NCBI GenBank assembly: GCA_947446335.1 | Contig: CANFGA010000186.1 | Span: forward strand, 1-6,560 | Direction: 5' to 3' | Source: Oxalobacteraceae bacterium | GTDB lineage: Bacteria > Pseudomonadota > Gammaproteobacteria > Burkholderiales > Burkholderiaceae_D | Length of the DNA stretch: 6,560 nt | In this document: one piece after another, positions 5,884 through 6,560 of the stretch | How the letters are laid out: each line of letters starts with the position of its first letter | How positions within the stretch are numbered: position 1 is the first letter of the stretch | The notes under the pieces: generated by a model | Databases searched by the model: none | What the model was told of the DNA's origin: nothing | Seen by the model: only the letters and a program-made list of their open reading frames with translations | Made by a program: the position numbers and the translations under genes

Positions 5884-5917
5884 TGTTAATTTAATGCATC
5901 ATTGTTAATAAAATGCA
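5884..5917. repeat. Tandem 15-bp direct repeat upstream of the sigma gene
   Basis: TGTTAATNNAATGCA occurs at 5884-5898 and 5903-5917 (TT then AA at the N positions), identical at all 13 fixed bases, offset 19 bp. It covers the -10 region and start point of the candidate sigma promoter. The two-copy arrangement suggests a regulator binding site that could repress or autoregulate the sigma gene. Low-complexity AT content raises the chance of coincidence, but the shared GCA ends argue against pure AT drift. Confidence 0.6.
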
Positions 5918-5933
5918 ATTTTCATAATAGCAA
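5905..5933 (-). promoter_or_regulatory. Candidate sigma-70-type promoter of the sigma/anti-sigma pair
   Basis: Minus strand: TTGCTA (5933-5928), 17-bp spacer, TATTAA (5910-5905). Each hexamer matches four of six consensus positions with ideal spacing in very AT-rich DNA. Transcription would begin near 5898, leaving a leader of about 47 nt before ATG 5851. In such AT-rich sequence alternatives exist, for example TTGCAT near 5918 with ATTAAA 17 bp further, so this is a candidate only. Confidence 0.35.
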
Positions 5934-5937
5934 TTTT

Positions 5938-5954
5938 TTAAACATTGTGTTTAA
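5938..5954. repeat. Hyphenated inverted repeat TTAAACA-TTG-TGTTTAA
   Basis: Perfect 7-bp arms around a 3-bp centre, directly upstream of the candidate -35 element of the sigma promoter. The symmetry and position fit a dimeric regulator operator; the regulator is unknown. Confidence 0.4.
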
Positions 5955-5970
5955 TTGGCACTTTTGTATC

Positions 5971-5982
5971 GAGCGCGCGCTC
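5971..5982. repeat. Perfect 12-bp palindrome GAGCGCGCGCTC
   Basis: A GC-only island in otherwise AT-rich intergenic DNA between the two divergent genes. It may be a protein-binding site. An alternating CG core is also common by chance in GC-rich genomes, so weight is low. Confidence 0.3.
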
Positions 5983-6016
5983 TTTGCCCTTAAATTTGAC
6001 TCATGGCAAGGTGAAC

Positions 6017-6080
6017 AACGATTTGGACTTTTTTGAAAGCGATCTCAGGCAAGTGGAGCAGCGAAAAAATCCAAATTGTT
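6017..6080 (+). other. Long imperfect hairpin followed by a T-tract
   Basis: Arms 6017-6035 and 6062-6080 pair over 19 positions with one mismatch (6028/6069) and two G-U pairs, leaving a 26-nt loop. On the plus strand the right arm is followed by A and six T residues (6082-6087), which gives a terminator-like end. No plus-strand gene precedes it, so it could end a small RNA, act on read-through, or be a small inverted-repeat element. The stem is mostly A-T, so a classic terminator is uncertain. Confidence 0.4.
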
Positions 6081-6087
6081 ATTTTTT

Positions 6088-6286
6088 CTGCCTCCAAGAG
6101 CCTCTCGCACTGACAGGAAGTCCGATAGCGTGCTGGTCTGCGCCAGGCTCCAACTTGCCAGAGCAGCCATTTCGAGATGGATTCGAGCAGCATTTGTGAT
6201 GCCAGGCGACGGCGCTTCTGCCGTTGTTGAATCAGGTGGCATGCATCGCAGATCAGCTTAAAAAATGTACTTTTTCAAGACATATT
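6088..6286. other. Intergenic stretch with no recognisable gene
   Basis: Between the hairpin and the right-hand gene I see no recognisable coding sequence, RNA gene or repeat. Short open frames of 60-85 codons exist on both strands across about 5945-6260, but none has a ribosome site with a family-like sequence. Base composition returns to gene-like GC here, so a degraded gene remnant cannot be excluded. Confidence 0.5.
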
Positions 6287-6295
6287 TGTTATGAT
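6287..6295 (+). promoter_or_regulatory. Extended -10 element before the right-hand gene
   Basis: TGTTATGAT fits TGNTATAAT at all but one fixed base. No good -35 is seen (TACTTT at 6268-6273 is weak), which is tolerated by extended -10 promoters. Transcription would start about 7 bases on, at or beside the ATG at 6303, implying a leaderless message. Confidence 0.4.
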
Positions 6296-6302
6296 CGCTC
6301 TC

Positions 6303-6560
6303 ATGGGTCAATTTTTAAGAAGAAAACAGCTGCAGGTCTGGATAGCGTGTCTCGCGATCTTGCTCAACGCGCTTGCGCCTTCGGTTTCCCACGCCTTGTC
6401 CAGGATGGCCGGTCCATCGAAGATGATCGAAATCTGTTCGGCCAGCGGCACCCGGTGGATCTCAAGCGAGGTAGCCAGCACCATCGCTGGAAAAATCCCC
6501 GGCGCGCAATTTTCTGCAGAAGAGCCATCGACCGACTCGCCGCTGCACCATCTGGAACAC
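6303..6560 (+). CDS. DUF2946-like small exported or membrane-anchored protein (cut by right edge)
   Basis: 86 codons are open to the right edge. The N-terminus has a basic stretch (FLRRKQLQ), a hydrophobic segment (VWIACLAILLNALAPSVSHA, residues 12-31) and then the ICSASGT stretch at residues 44-50. This layout, a signal-anchor with N-A-L-A-P followed by EIC-x-x-x-G, resembles DUF2946 proteins, small proteins of unknown function often found near copper or TonB genes. Their usual C-terminal Cys motif would lie beyond the window; the visible end PLHHLEH fits the region before it. An in-frame ATG at 6291 would add four residues, but it overlaps the likely -10 element; neither start has a Shine-Dalgarno. 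The gene is divergent from the sigma block and shows no clear link to it. Confidence 0.6.
   Translation, partial: MGQFLRRKQLQVWIACLAILLNALAPSVSHALSRMAGPSKMIEICSASGTRWISSEVASTIAGKIPGAQFSAEEPSTDSPLHHLEH

Noticed and set aside
5945..6261. Small open frames on both strands in the intergenic region
   Set aside because: They lack ribosome sites and family similarity, and several run through the 6017-6080 hairpin.
6261..6275. AAAAATGTACTTTTT as a terminator
   Set aside because: All A-T arms with a mismatch beside the GTAC centre and no GC stem; more likely the AT-rich DNA before the promoter.
1..6560. tRNA, rRNA, CRISPR array or insertion sequence
   Set aside because: No cloverleaf-like sequence, regular spacer-repeat array, transposase or terminal repeats were seen on either strand.

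Overview
The window suggests a Gram-negative proteobacterium, most plausibly a betaproteobacterium of the Burkholderiales (Oxalobacteraceae-like). The grounds are moderate-to-high GC in the genes, an RpoE/RseA-like sigma/anti-sigma pair, a xanthorhodopsin-clade proton pump and a DUF2946-like small protein. This placement is inference from family resemblance, not from a marker gene.

Positions 1-5851 form a one-directional minus-strand block for light-driven proton pumping. In transcription order (right to left) it holds an ECF sigma factor (5204-5851), a very short RseA-like anti-sigma protein (4950-5207), a 125-bp regulatory gap, a microbial rhodopsin (4030-4824), a strong hairpin terminator (3982-4012), and the carotenoid genes crtE (3050-3961), crtI (1542-3053), crtB (574-1545) and crtY (1-584, cut by the left edge). 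CrtE makes geranylgeranyl diphosphate, CrtB joins two to phytoene, CrtI desaturates it to lycopene, and CrtY cyclises it to beta-carotene. Beta-carotene is the precursor of retinal, the rhodopsin chromophore. The dioxygenase that cleaves beta-carotene to retinal is not in the window and would be expected beyond the left edge, downstream of crtY. The crt genes overlap their neighbours by 4, 4 and 11 bp, as does the sigma/anti-sigma pair (4 bp), which suggests translational coupling. The terminator sits 20 bp before the crtE start and should make rhodopsin mRNA more abundant than crt mRNA.

The rhodopsin carries the residues of an outward proton pump (D92, T96, E103, Schiff-base K228) with Leu at the green-tuning site. 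It has Trp149 where antenna-binding xanthorhodopsins have Gly, so it probably works without a carotenoid antenna. The sigma factor beside the cluster is a good candidate regulator of it. Its partner has only the cytoplasmic sigma-binding domain of RseA, with no membrane segment.

Positions 5852-6302 are intergenic between the minus-strand block and a plus-strand gene. The left half is AT-rich and dense in candidate regulatory sites: a near-perfect 15-bp direct repeat, a hyphenated inverted repeat, a GC palindrome, a candidate sigma-70-type promoter and a long imperfect hairpin. The rest (about 6088-6286) shows nothing I can identify. At 6303 a short plus-strand gene begins, a DUF2946-like exported or membrane-anchored protein cut by the right edge. 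It may be leaderless.
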